64,000 bases of DNA from Sphaerulina vaccinii (taxonomy: Eukaryota; Ascomycota; Dothideomycetes; Mycosphaerellales; Mycosphaerellaceae), in NCBI GenBank assembly GCA_022570795.1, contig JAKUDP010000003.1, positions 1,302,001 to 1,366,000 on the forward strand. The letters run 5' to 3'. The notes beneath the pieces were generated by a model that worked only from the letters and a program-made list of their open reading frames with translations, ran no database searches and was not told the DNA's origin. The number at the start of each line of letters is the position of its first letter. The first letter of the stretch is position 1. Of this stretch, positions 50,032 through 59,164 are shown piece after piece. The position numbers and the translations under genes are program-made.

Positions 50032-50523
50032 TCAGTCCTTATCATCCATGCCAAAGTCCTCCATAACGACCTTCTGCCTCACGCCACGCTTGTCAGCGAT
50101 CAGACCCATCAAGCCCTGCCCAATGTCTTTGATCTCGTTGTAGCTGTGCAGCAGAGCGATGTGCTCCTTGATGATACCATTGGCAGCAGCCAGTGCTTGC
50201 TTTGACTTTTGTTCTTCAGTCCACTCTGCAGGTATGTCGAGGCCGGATGGCAGAACCGACTTGTTGATGTAATTCATGCGTTGAGCTTGGAGATCAGCAA
50301 GCTTGGCTTCCAGTTTGACGCGTTTTGTCTCGAGAGCAGCGAGACGTGGATTTGCAGGTTGAGTCTCCTCGACTTTGTCTTCTGCTGTGTTATCGCTCTT
50401 GAACTCTGCTGAGACCTTCTGCACCTTTGCTGGAGTCGGAGAGCTTGGAAGTGGAGCATCAGATGAGATGAACGAAGAACCCTCGCCTGGATTCTGCTGT
50501 GGTAGTATTTCTTGTGAAGACAT
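50032..50523 (-). CDS. swi5: DNA repair protein Swi5/Sae3-like, 163 aa
   Basis: Swi5 partners with Sfr1 to load and stabilise Rad51 or Dmc1 filaments during recombination repair. The first half is a low-complexity, disordered N-terminus (MSSQEILPQQNPGEG, SSPTPAK). A coiled coil follows at about residues 60-85 (LAALETKRVKLEAKLADLQA). The C-terminal signature is IIKEHIALLHSYNEIKDIGQ at about 118-137, followed by GLMGLIADKRGVR, which is characteristic of the family. The core Swi5 domain is about 80-100 residues, so the N-terminal extension is normal for filamentous fungi. It is single-exon with a good ATG. It lies downstream of and in the same orientation as Argonaute, and is divergent from the YTP1-like gene. 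Confidence 0.92.
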   Translation of the reverse strand: MSSQEILPQQNPGEGSSFISSDAPLPSSPTPAKVQKVSAEFKSDNTAEDKVEETQPANPRLAALETKRVKLEAKLADLQAQRMNYINKSVLPSGLDIPAEWTEEQKSKQALAAANGIIKEHIALLHSYNEIKDIGQGLMGLIADKRGVRQKVVMEDFGMDDKD

Positions 50524-50887
50524 GACGCCGTTCGGTAAGCGCGAGCAATGTGTCTTTTACGTTGTCAGCGCTTGTATACTCTCATGTTGATGGAAGTCGC
50601 GTGGCAAGTTGAGAACGCGTCGGATGAAGTGGACCAAAATCAGGGTCCGAGATTCGGATTCGGCTTTGACAGTTTAGCGGGACGCTTTGGCAGATGAATA
50701 GGGAGGAGCAGAGTGGACCATCAGCATCGACTTCCATTCTCACGGATCGAACAGCAGCATTCGAATAACACAATCGCATCTCTCACTCAGCCTAGGAATG
50801 CTACAGCAATAGCATAACCCACGAAACCACCAACTCCGAGCGCTCCGGCGACCCAACGCCACCATACCCTCGACACATCTCACAGCC
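50524..50887. promoter_or_regulatory. Divergent promoter region, swi5 and YTP1-like
   Basis: The 364 bp between the two divergent start codons must contain both promoters. Pyrimidine-rich leader sequence occurs before the YTP1-like ATG (ending in ATCTCACAGCC). No specific factor site can be claimed. Confidence 0.45.
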
Positions 50888-52369
50888 ATGGCCACCTTTC
50901 GAACGAGGCCAAGCACTCTCCTCCCTATCGCCCTTCTGCTCAGCACAGCATACGCTCATGGAGGCCATAATGACGTTCCAGCAGGCGAAGCCATCTCTCC
51001 TGCCCCGATAGACAGCACGCTATGGATACACATCCTCATCCAGTCCTTCGCATGGGGCATCCTTTTTCCGACTGGCATGGTCCTCGGCCTCGTCAAGTCC
51101 AGATGGCATGTACCTACGCAAGTAGCTGCGACCGCAATTGCTGTGGTAGGCTACTTCATGGGACACATGCATAAGGGTAGACAGTTCGGACCAAATGCTC
51201 ATGCCAAGTTCGCCAACTTGCTCATGTTCATCTTGACTGCTCAGGTCGTGCTGGGAGTGTACCTCAGGCTACACATTGAGAGAGGCTTCTTAGGAACGAT
51301 CAGAAAGGGGCTTGTGAAAGCCCATGCCATACTGGGAGGTCTGCTGCCAGTCCTCACCTGGGTGCAGTTCCTGTTCGGCGGTATTGCTGCGCAGGGATTC
51401 TGTCAAGGAGATCATCTTGGCCAGTGTCTGGCTCACTTCATTATGGGATCCGCATTCATTGGATATGGCATCGTCATGACCCTCCTTCTGCTCAATGGAC
51501 AGCCTTTCCTTGCGAGAACAGGGAGAAGTCAAGAGTTCTGGGACAGCTTGATCATTGCTCTGTGGGGATGTGTGAACACTTTCACAGAGCATCGATGGGG
51601 AGGTCCTTGGGTCGCGAATGATCTGCAACATACATCGATGGGCATCATCTGGTGGGCTGCAGGCTTGGTTGGAATCTGGCTGTCAAGAGATAGACAAGGT
51701 CGGCCAAAGAGGAATGTCATACCAGGAATCGTGATCTTCATGACCGGCTGGGGAATGTCTGGACACCCACAGAGTCTTGCTCTGAGTACGCATGTCCACG
51801 CTGTGTTTGGCTATACTCTCATGGCCGCCGGACTTACCAGAATCATCGAGATCTCCTTTGTGTTGAAGGACAAGAACACCTTGGTAGGACCAGAAGGTGG
51901 CGATGTGGATCTGGAGATCAACAGCTTCCAGTACCTGCCTCCGTTCTTGCTGTTCGCAGCTGGCTTCATGTTCATGGGCGCCACGGAAGAGCAAATGGCG
52001 CTATTGGCGAGCAACAACGTCACGCATGTATCGTACATTCTCATCCTGTACAGCATAGCGTTCTTGCTGTTCCTGTGTAAGTCATTGGAGCTGCGTGCGT
52101 AGTCTTCCGAAGTGCTAACATGTTCTCTAGTCGTAAACATGCTCCTTAGTCTATACTCAGCATACAAAGACCCCAACGCCGTAGCCAAGACGATCAAGCT
52201 TCACGATGAGGAACGACCTCGAACCAATGGCATGAACGGGCATGCCAGAATACCTAACAATGCAGATTCACAGGCTGCGGATGCCCAAGAATTCGAGCTT
52301 GAAGGGCTCGACAGTGATGATGACGAACCTGAGCGTCCTTTGATGAACGGAAAGCCTAGAGTGGCATAA
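50888..52369 (+). CDS. YTP1-like multispanning membrane protein, two exons, 475 aa
   Basis: Exons are 50,888-52,076 and 52,131-52,369. The 54-bp intron has GTAAGT, branch GTGCTAACATG and CTCTAG, and joins phase 1 to phase 2. The protein starts with a signal-like MATFRTRPSTLLPIALLLST, then AHGGHNDVP, and has about ten hydrophobic segments. The first block (SFAWGILFPTGMVLGLVKSR, GHMHKGRQFGPNAHAKFANL) is the cytochrome b561-like N-terminal domain of the fungal YTP1 family. The C-terminal block includes FTEHRWGGPWVANDLQHTSM, WWAAGLVG and LSTHVHAVFGY with conserved histidines. The second exon completes the last membrane helix and adds an acidic cytosolic tail (LEGLDSDDDEPE). Function of YTP1 proteins is not established; heme binding through the histidines is possible. 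Confidence 0.9.
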
Positions 52370-53823
52370 TAGAGCGAGCGGCAGACTTGCGTCGGGTTTT
52401 TGAGCGTTTGTATAGCACAGCACATGAAAGATATGTTGCAAACTCCCGTGTTGTTGTACATGGTGAGAGGGAGAGAAAGAGTGGTAGGAGAGTGCAGGAA
52501 CTGACTTAGCCTGGTTGACATAGCGCAGTGATCAGGCGCACCATGGCGCAGACTCGTTTGCTGCTGCTGCTTCTCATGATCATCCTGTAAGTCTCGCTGC
52601 TCTGTGAATCTGTTAGAAAGCTGATTCATGGCTAGTCCTCAGGTCAGCAAAGACGGAGTTGTCCTGTGCGTCTCAATACGAACACCATAGCTCTCATGGC
52701 CTTCTCTCGCTCATGCGCGCCCTCTGGCAGGCTAATTCCTGCTGCAGCGCAGCTGCCTCACTAGTATGTTGTCTCCCAGCTCTTTCACATGCTTGCATTG
52801 ACAGCTGACTGACTCTTCTCCTGTTCATGTCCTAGACGACGGCTGGATACTCGAGGACAAAGGACGCAATCCTCGATCACCGAAGCTGGCAACGAACAGG
52901 TCTCTCCTGGTACGGCGGACCTCTCTTCTCGTGCGGATCTTACTTGCTGGGCGGCTGAATCGCCATTGATCAATGTTGCCTGGGATCTGTTAGCCTCTGC
53001 TCCGGTGCGCAGCCCATGGCTATAACTCATCATAATCTGCTTGGCGCGCAACAACGTTCTGCTGGAAGCTTTGTATAGCCGACCAACGAAGAGACGGGAG
53101 CTGTCTCTCTTCTGGACACACGCGTACTGGATGCACTGGCGCGCTGGTTCCGTATCGAAGGATGTTCAAGTGTCTGGCGCTAGGTGCCTCGTCAGGGGAA
53201 AGAAATAGATGGGAATATGGTGTAAAGTCTGCGTCTCCGATTTGGGTGAGCTATGTGCTTATGCGTCCGAGATGCCATTGAGAGCGCCAGTGACTGTCAG
53301 GGCACGGTCATACCCACCAGATACATGGCAGCTGCAGTGCGAGGGGCCTGGCCGCTGCTGGTCGTGGTATTGAGCCTGATTGTCGGCTTGCGTTGAGTGG
53401 TGGTGCTTTGGGAGCCTGCCTCCGTCTTCTGTGAATTGCCGCTGCAGCTGGGCGTGCTGTCATTTGCCTGTGAGTCGACAGGCCAACCGTTCCAAGCTGC
53501 AATCATGCATCAGCTTGTGTAGTCCCGGAACTCCGGATTCGAGTCAAGAGACTTACGACTTTGCTCACTTATCGTTCTGACGCTTGAACACGGCCTGGAC
53601 CATTGTTCGTCGACCCTTGTTGTTGGTTGACTGTCCAGAGCCTCGACCCTTGGTGTTGGTAGACCGGCCAGTACCCGCCAAAGCTGAAGTTGAGTGGACT
53701 CTTGCTGAGGTGAGAAGTGCTGGCATCGTGGTCACCCACGCCAATGAATGCTCGCGAACTCGTTTGATAGCTTCTGGGTACTTGCGTTGCGCCTCAGCTC
53801 GCTCAAGGGCCTTCAGCAGCGGG
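52370..53823. other. Gene-poor stretch, no gene recognised
   Basis: This begins with the YTP1-like 3' UTR. Short frames occur on both strands but none has recognisable domains or convincing codon use. The left half has Cys- and Leu-rich chance frames. The right half (53.3-53.8 kb) reads as Ala/Thr/Ser-rich minus-strand frames directly downstream of the broken KH fragment and may be rearranged coding debris. Confidence 0.5.
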
Positions 53824-54055
53824 CACGCCAGTCTTGTCTCGTAGGTCTGCAACATTCTGACCTGCCTTGCCAATGATCACGCCGGCTTCCTTGGACGTCA
53901 CGATCGCTCGCAGGATAAGTTGTGACTGGCCGCTCGATTGCACGTTGGTCGCCACGGGAGGCTCTACCCATTTGTCCATGAAGGTCTTCTCTTTCGTCTT
54001 GTTCCCGACACGCGGGAAAGCTCCAGAGAATGCACTGGCGCTCGAGTCGACTCAG
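53824..54055 (-). pseudogene. Truncated KH-domain RNA-binding protein fragment
   Basis: One minus-strand frame is open for about 77 codons. It reads SGAFPRVGNKTKEKTFMDKW, then WVEPPVATNV, then ILRAIVTSKEAGVIIGKAG and QNVADLRDKTGV. The GxxG loop (IIGKAGQN) and flanking strands are those of a poly(C)-binding/PBP2-type KH domain, which normally continues straight into a basic valine-rich stretch and further KH repeats. Here resemblance ends after DKTGV at about 53,824; five codons later a stop appears, and a different frame with unrelated sequence follows. No further KH repeats are visible downstream. I read it as a duplicated, broken piece of a gene located elsewhere. An unrecognised splice is the alternative. 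Confidence 0.65.
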
Positions 54056-54659
54056 GCGCCGACGAACGACAGTGCGCTGGCTCCCGAAGGCTATAAGCTG
54101 TTAGCGATGGAACAGAGGATGGCTGCTGAAGGAGACTTGCAGACAGGATTCAGTTGTGGTCCGCGCTGTGCAATGCAGCCACTGATGGCGAGTGGTGCCT
54201 CGGCGCCGACCTCGAGGCCGAAGGCGATGATGGTCATGTCGTGTTGTTGCTTCACAAGGTCAGCGCGGCACCTCGACGTGGGCTGTGTGCCGTCGACTCA
54301 CTTGGTGACTTCGGCGCGCGGCGAGGTCGAACAAAGAATTTCCGGACGAGGCACAATGGCTTTGTTGTTGGTGCTGCGACTCGATTAGCGGCGTGTGCTT
54401 GAGGCTTGCTGGCGATGTCTTGCGCTTGACGGGGCGAATTTGCACATACCTCGAGAGACCGGCGATAACGTCGAAGTTTGGAATTTCAGAAACAATTGAG
54501 AAAGTGGATGGTGTTGTTGTGGGGACTGCTTTTTCTAAAAGCTACGAAACGCACTACTCGCTTAGCGCCGAAAGCTCCACGAAGGCCACAAACGTCTATG
54601 GATTTATACTGGACATGCGGATCGCATAATCGGTTGCAGACCACGAATGCTGTATTTGA

Positions 54660-55065
54660 TGTTGCATTGGTATCTCCGCCAGCTTCATTGGACGCCGTGC
54701 GGCTCGAAAGACACTGCTCCAGTGCTTAGCTGCTGGAGTCACTCTCGACACGGTTGAACAGTATGCGGACGCCACACAGGCTGCGCTTGACGTCGAAGAT
54801 GCATAGACAGGCTTGAGACCGGTGAGATGCTTCACGTTGCTGCATCCCACATACCTCTCTGTTGGCTTCATCTCGATGCGCTCTTGGTCAGGTGTACCGC
54901 TCGTTCGCTAGGTCGTCGCGTCTCCTCCTGAGACCTGTCACTTTACTTCAGAGGCGTCTCTGCAAGCTTCGCCATTGAACGAGCTGGCCGGACACACTGC
55001 ACGTCTGCTTTGGTCAACGCGTTTGTGCTTGGAGAGAGTTGCTATGTCTCGTGGCCATCTCTGCT
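54660..55065 (+). repeat. Very degenerate copies of the 100-bp tandem repeat
   Basis: Phrases near 54,669-54,780 (TATCTCCGCCAGCTTCATTG) and 54,953-55,060 (GGCGTCTCTGCAAGCTTCGC, then GGTCAACG and TGGAGAGAGTTGC) match, in order, the unit best seen at 55,638-55,738. They look like outlying decayed copies of the same minisatellite. Spacing between them is irregular. Confidence 0.4.
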
Positions 55066-55119
55066 GCCCTCTCTCACCTGGGTACTGGTTGGACATAATT
55101 CTCGTTGGTTTGGCTCATG

Positions 55120-55520
55120 ACGTCTATGGAAGTGGCTGTTCTCACCACGTCGGCGTCGTTGTACTCTCTGATGTCCGCCCTCCCTGGCGACCCGGCGTCG
55201 TCTTAATCTGTGGTGGCTCGGTCAGTGTGAAGGTGGCCGTTCTCATCACGCTGGCGCCGTATTACCGCCTGATGTCTGACATTGCTGGCGTGCGCGCTTG
55301 GTCTGGAATGCTAATGGCTCGGTCAGCGTGAAAGTGGCTGTTCCCACGCTGCCGCCTCCGTCGTACTCTCTGTTTTGTGCCATTGCTGGCGATCGCGGTT
55401 CTCCTGGATCTCTGGTGACTTGCCCTCAGCGAATGTAGCTGTCTTAACGGCAAAAGCGCCGTCGTAGTGCTGTTCTCTGTTCTCTGCCACTGCTGGCGTG
55501 CGCGCTTGGTCTGGAATGCT
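55120..55520 (-). repeat. Inverted tandem partial copies of the 5' end of the downstream glycosyltransferase gene
   Basis: Read on the minus strand, about four degenerate units of roughly 100-110 bp match the sequence around the start codon of the GT8 gene (about 56,735-56,845, plus strand). The copy at 55,436-55,518 is best: it translates as PAVAENREQHYDGAFAVKTA against PAMAHTRDQQYDGAGAVKAA in the gene. Others lie near 55,330-55,425, 55,215-55,320 and 55,120-55,205. The units join through a CACTTTCACGCTGACCGAGC-like phrase that is also present just upstream of the real gene. This is a duplicated gene-start array in inverse orientation. Confidence 0.7.
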
Positions 55521-55637
55521 AGTGGTGTCTGAGCGCTTGATGCTGCCTCTGTTGTCTACCGGTTCTGGCATCGCGGTTTGCGTCGAGCGTCGGTGGCTTG
55601 GTCGGTGTGAAGTGGAGTGAATTGCCCTGTGCGATAG

Positions 55638-56600
55638 GCGTCTCCGCCGGCTTCACTAAACGCTATACTGGTCAGACATGCCACACAGTGGCCTGGTCAC
55701 TGAATCTGAATTGGAGACGTGTTGCGCTATCCCAAGGCATTTCCATTCAGCTTCATCAGCTCCAATACTCGTCGAGCAGAGTGCCTGTCGGCCTGGTCGC
55801 TGGACGTGAATGGAGATGTGCTGCCCTATCTCACAGACATCTCCGTTAGCTCCCACGGAAGCGCATACTGGTCGAGCATACTGCCTGTTGGCTCGGCTCT
55901 TGAGCCTGAGCGGGAGATGTGGTACCCTAACCCTCAGACATCTCCATTAGCTCTCACGGAAGCGCATACTGGTCGAGCTGTATGCTCGTTGGCTTGGTCG
56001 CTGGAGCTGATTCGGAAGCGTGTAGACATATCCTGCAAGCATCTCCGTTCAGCTTGACTTGATCATACGTTTGTTCTCGCGCCTAATGGTCTTGTTCACG
56101 TTTTGCCTCATCCATTGCATCTCTTTCCGGTCCCAGTCGCGTACCAGTCGCTCCTGTTGACGGAAAGAATCCGGGGTGCGCAAAGCAGAGGAGATGAATG
56201 CGGCATGGCGCTCTATAAACCCATATTGTGATTGTGGCGGGAGAGTGTTGTTGCTGCTGTTGCCCTCAGTCGTAGGTTCCTCGTTGTCTGCATTCGGTAG
56301 TGTCGTATGCGAGTTATCTGGATCTGGCGTGCTCGGCGAAGGAGGCGGTGGTAGTGACAGCATACTTGACGAGTCTGACAAGTGATCAGTGGGATGACCG
56401 AGTGGCTGGGTGAACGGTGGTGGTAGTGGGAATGAGTCCGTTCAGCTTGACTTGATCGCATACTGACCGGGCATACTGCCTGTTGGCTTCGCTGCTGAGA
56501 CTGAGCGGGAGATGTGGCTCCTTCTCCCACAGACATCTCCGTTGTCTCGCACTGGATCGCATACTGCTCCAGCAATATGCTCGTAGGCTGGGTCAACGAG
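55638..56600 (+). repeat. Degenerate minisatellite, about 100-bp unit, interrupted
   Basis: Units begin near 55,638, 55,739, 55,837 and 55,938. A partial unit lies at 56,040 and two more at about 56,437 and 56,519. Shared phrases include ACATCTCCGTTAGCTC, CACGGAAGCGCATACTGGTC, CATACTGCCTGTTGGCT and GAGCGGGAGATGTG. Units differ by substitutions and small indels. The array is interrupted between 56,065 and 56,436 by non-repeat sequence. GC content is normal and there is no sign of RIP in the units. Confidence 0.8.
56049..56363 (-). CDS. Doubtful ORF within sequence interrupting the minisatellite, 104 aa
   Basis: A minus-strand frame begins MLSLPPPPSPSTPDPDN, continues with NSSNNTLPPQSQYGFIERHA, and ends in a charged, helix-like segment (RDWDRKEMQWMRQNVNKTIR). 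The stop lies inside the flanking repeat unit. The interrupting block is bounded by 21-bp direct repeats (56,044-56,064 and 56,437-56,457; both contain CCGTTCAGCTTGACTTGATC). It could be an inserted gene fragment. I do not recognise the protein, and the proline/asparagine-rich first half may be chance. Confidence 0.3.
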   Translation of the reverse strand: MLSLPPPPSPSTPDPDNSHTTLPNADNEEPTTEGNSSNNTLPPQSQYGFIERHAAFISSALRTPDSFRQQERLVRDWDRKEMQWMRQNVNKTIRRENKRMIKSS

Positions 56601-56779
56601 TAAATTCAGAGACAGGGTTATAAAGTTGTGGCCTATCGTGTTAATGTGGCAGAGGTACGCGTGACCTTCTTAGCGGTGTTTTGCTTCATTTCTCACATTT
56701 CATTTCGCAATTTCACCTCTCTCTCCACTCTCACACTGACTGAGCGACCAGCATACCAGACAGACCGCGATTGCCAGCA

Positions 56780-58147
56780 ATGGCACATACCAGAGACCAG
56801 CAGTACGACGGCGCTGGCGCCGTTAAGGCCGCCACATTCAACGACATCAGGAGAGAGCACTTCGGTGCAGAGGACACCCCGTCCATCTACGAGGGCGACG
56901 AGGCTCTCAAACACGCCCACATGCTCCTGAAGGAGTTTCCAGAGCCGACAGGCTACCACAGACAGTGGCAGAAGAGGCAATATGCCTACATCACCCTCAT
57001 GACTGACGACAAATACCTCCCAGGCGTCGTAATGCTGCACTACAGCGTCCGAATGGCAGAACGACCAGGCCACCACTACCCCTTCATCGTTCTCTACACC
57101 TCCAGCCTGTCCGACATCGCCATTAGTGCGCTCGAGCTCACTCGTGACAACGACGACTACACCGTGGACCTCCGCCTGATCGACCCACTCCTACCGGCAG
57201 CGCACCACAACATCTCAGTCGCCGACCCGCGCTTCGCAGACACCTGGACGAAACTGCGCGTCTTTGAGCAGTACGGGAAATACACCACAATGGTCTACCT
57301 CGACGCGGACATGCTAGTCACTCATTGCCGAGAATATTACTACAGACATAGCGAAGGGACAGTGCTTCCAGGTGCCCCAGCCCTTCATAAGGTGTTCGAC
57401 TACGCCAAAAACCTCCCACAATACTGCATCGCTGCTGTTCACGACTGCACTTGCAGCCTCAAGCCGTACCAGGGCCACATGCGCTTCGTTTGCTGCCAGA
57501 ACTGCGTCTACCACTACCAAGCTTACGACGATCCGCCGAAGACTCTGATCGCACAGCCTGGACAAGAAGGGCCCATCACCATGTTCAACAGCGGCATGTT
57601 CGTTTTCCACCCGAATGCGCGTCTCTGGGAGGCAATGAAATACTATTTCGAGAACAGCACCATGCTTGGCAGATTCCTCTTCCCCGATCAGGACTTTCTG
57701 GTTACTTTCTTCAAGTATCGCTGGGCAAGCATTCCCTTCACTTGGAACGCAGTCAAGACTCAGCGGTACAGACACGGAAATTTGTGGAAAGACCATAGGG
57801 CTAAGATAATTCACTACATCGTGGACAAGCCTTGGATGAAGTTTTCAGACTACCTTGACAAGTATGTTGGCTTCTGCGGTGGCGACAGTGTACTCCACGC
57901 TTACTGGTGGAACCGATTCGAGGACTACTCGGGCAAGTGGTGGAAAGGCGGTTTGTGCACACGCGAGACGGAGGCTCTCCATCTGGTTGAGCCATTCCTT
58001 GGGGACAGAGACGGAGTGAGACCAATTGACTCGGCAAAGAAGGTCTGCTGGGATTTTGTGAAGTGGGTGCCACAGGACGACATGGGCGAGGTCAAGGCTA
58101 ATCAATGGGACCGCAAGGGCAAGGGCAAGGCTAAGGCTGAGTATTAG
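56780..58147 (+). CDS. GT8-family glycosyltransferase (glycogenin/galactinol synthase-like), 455 aa
   Basis: Family GT8 enzymes transfer a sugar from a UDP-sugar with retention of configuration, using Mn2+. Visible are the N-terminal nucleotide-binding strand AYITLMTDDKYLPGVVML near residue 70, and the metal-binding DxD in TTMVYLDADMLV (about 174-176). The acceptor-side block MFNSGMFVFHP is near 268, FPDQDFLVTFF is near 305, and HYIVDKPWMKF at about 343 is equivalent to the HxxGxxKPW motif. A Cys-rich loop (CIAAVHDCTCSL...VCCQNC) is unusual. There is no signal peptide or membrane anchor, and the tail is Lys-rich (KGKGKAKAEY). The ATG at 56,780 is the first in frame. The region around the start codon has inverted degenerate copies at 55.1-55.5 kb. 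The sugar acceptor is unknown. Confidence 0.9.
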   Translation: MAHTRDQQYDGAGAVKAATFNDIRREHFGAEDTPSIYEGDEALKHAHMLLKEFPEPTGYHRQWQKRQYAYITLMTDDKYLPGVVMLHYSVRMAERPGHHYPFIVLYTSSLSDIAISALELTRDNDDYTVDLRLIDPLLPAAHHNISVADPRFADTWTKLRVFEQYGKYTTMVYLDADMLVTHCREYYYRHSEGTVLPGAPALHKVFDYAKNLPQYCIAAVHDCTCSLKPYQGHMRFVCCQNCVYHYQAYDDPPKTLIAQPGQEGPITMFNSGMFVFHPNARLWEAMKYYFENSTMLGRFLFPDQDFLVTFFKYRWASIPFTWNAVKTQRYRHGNLWKDHRAKIIHYIVDKPWMKFSDYLDKYVGFCGGDSVLHAYWWNRFEDYSGKWWKGGLCTRETEALHLVEPFLGDRDGVRPIDSAKKVCWDFVKWVPQDDMGEVKANQWDRKGKGKAKAEY

Positions 58148-59164
58148 GACGGATTACCAGCGAGGAAAGGAGGAAATGAGATGGGATGATCAATAGGAGA
58201 CGCCTACAGGGAGGGCAAGAGACACATTGATCAACAGGACTTGGAACCAGGGCCAAGAAGAACAAGAGACACATTCGTTCGGCAGGATAAGGAACCAGAG
58301 AAGGAGACGAGAACTACGATAGCTGCAGATAAGCAGAGCAAAGAGCTGGTCTCTCCGCTTGCAAGCAGCGACTACTGCGCTAAGAGGCGCGAATGCATGT
58401 GATTTTACTACGAGAAACGGTTCCAGAAAGCTTTCACTCCCAGTGCTGTCTCCCTGACTGACATGTTTAGACTTCTGCTGAAATACTGTCATCCGACCTC
58501 TCTCCACTGACAGCAGCATGACTATGCCGTCGAAAGCGAGTGCGTATGCGAATGAGTGAAAACGTACTTTTAGGGAGCCGCAGGCACAAGTACCAAACCA
58601 CCGTCTTGTGATGACCCCCTTGGTATCGATATAACTCCCATCGACATTGGTAGTGCGTCGAGGAGAGGCATAAAAGACTATAGAAGCTGCAGATATCGCC
58701 GCGGTCGAGACAGTATACTTCGACTGGACGATGCTCATGCAGGACTTGAACAAATTGAGCAAGAGTGCCAAGTTGGAGTCCAGGCTGGCAGCGGTGCTGG
58801 ACAGATGGCGCTTTATTGACCTCAGCGGTGAGGAATATGGTGCCTGGTGACGCTCCAGAGCATTTCCAGGTTGCACATGTCTAACCCATCGTCAAAAGGC
58901 ACGTTGTTGTAGAGTAAGATCTGCGCCTCGAGGGTCATCAGAACCCAAGGGACATCATCGACTGTTAGCAGGAGGATGTAGAGACCAGATCTGTACCGAG
59001 CATGGAATGCTCTTGCGTGATACCACACACGATGTGATAGGTAGTGTTGGCTATACTACTGAGCCACAGCTATGTTCATCCTTTCAATAGCGTTCAGGCT
59101 GCACGACTTTAGCTCGTCCGAACAGCATCCGTACAGTCGCAGACTCTTCCCCGTCTACGTTTGC
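58148..59164. other. Intergenic stretch, no convincing gene
   Basis: A minus-strand frame is open for over 200 codons (58,190-58,876) but has no ATG near its beginning. Its translation is rich in Ser, Leu, Val and Cys without recognisable motifs. Another short frame overlaps its upstream end. I treat both as chance frames over the 3' flanks of two convergent genes. A lineage-specific gene with an unseen first exon cannot be excluded. Confidence 0.45.

Noticed and set aside
53867..54388. 173-codon plus-strand frame
   Set aside because: It is antisense to the KH-domain fragment, which explains the open frame; the translation has Met/Ser/Cys-rich chance composition.
58190..58876. Minus-strand open frame of over 200 codons downstream of the GT8 gene
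   Set aside because: There is no ATG near its start, no family resemblance, and no convincing upstream exon; listed only as unassigned sequence.
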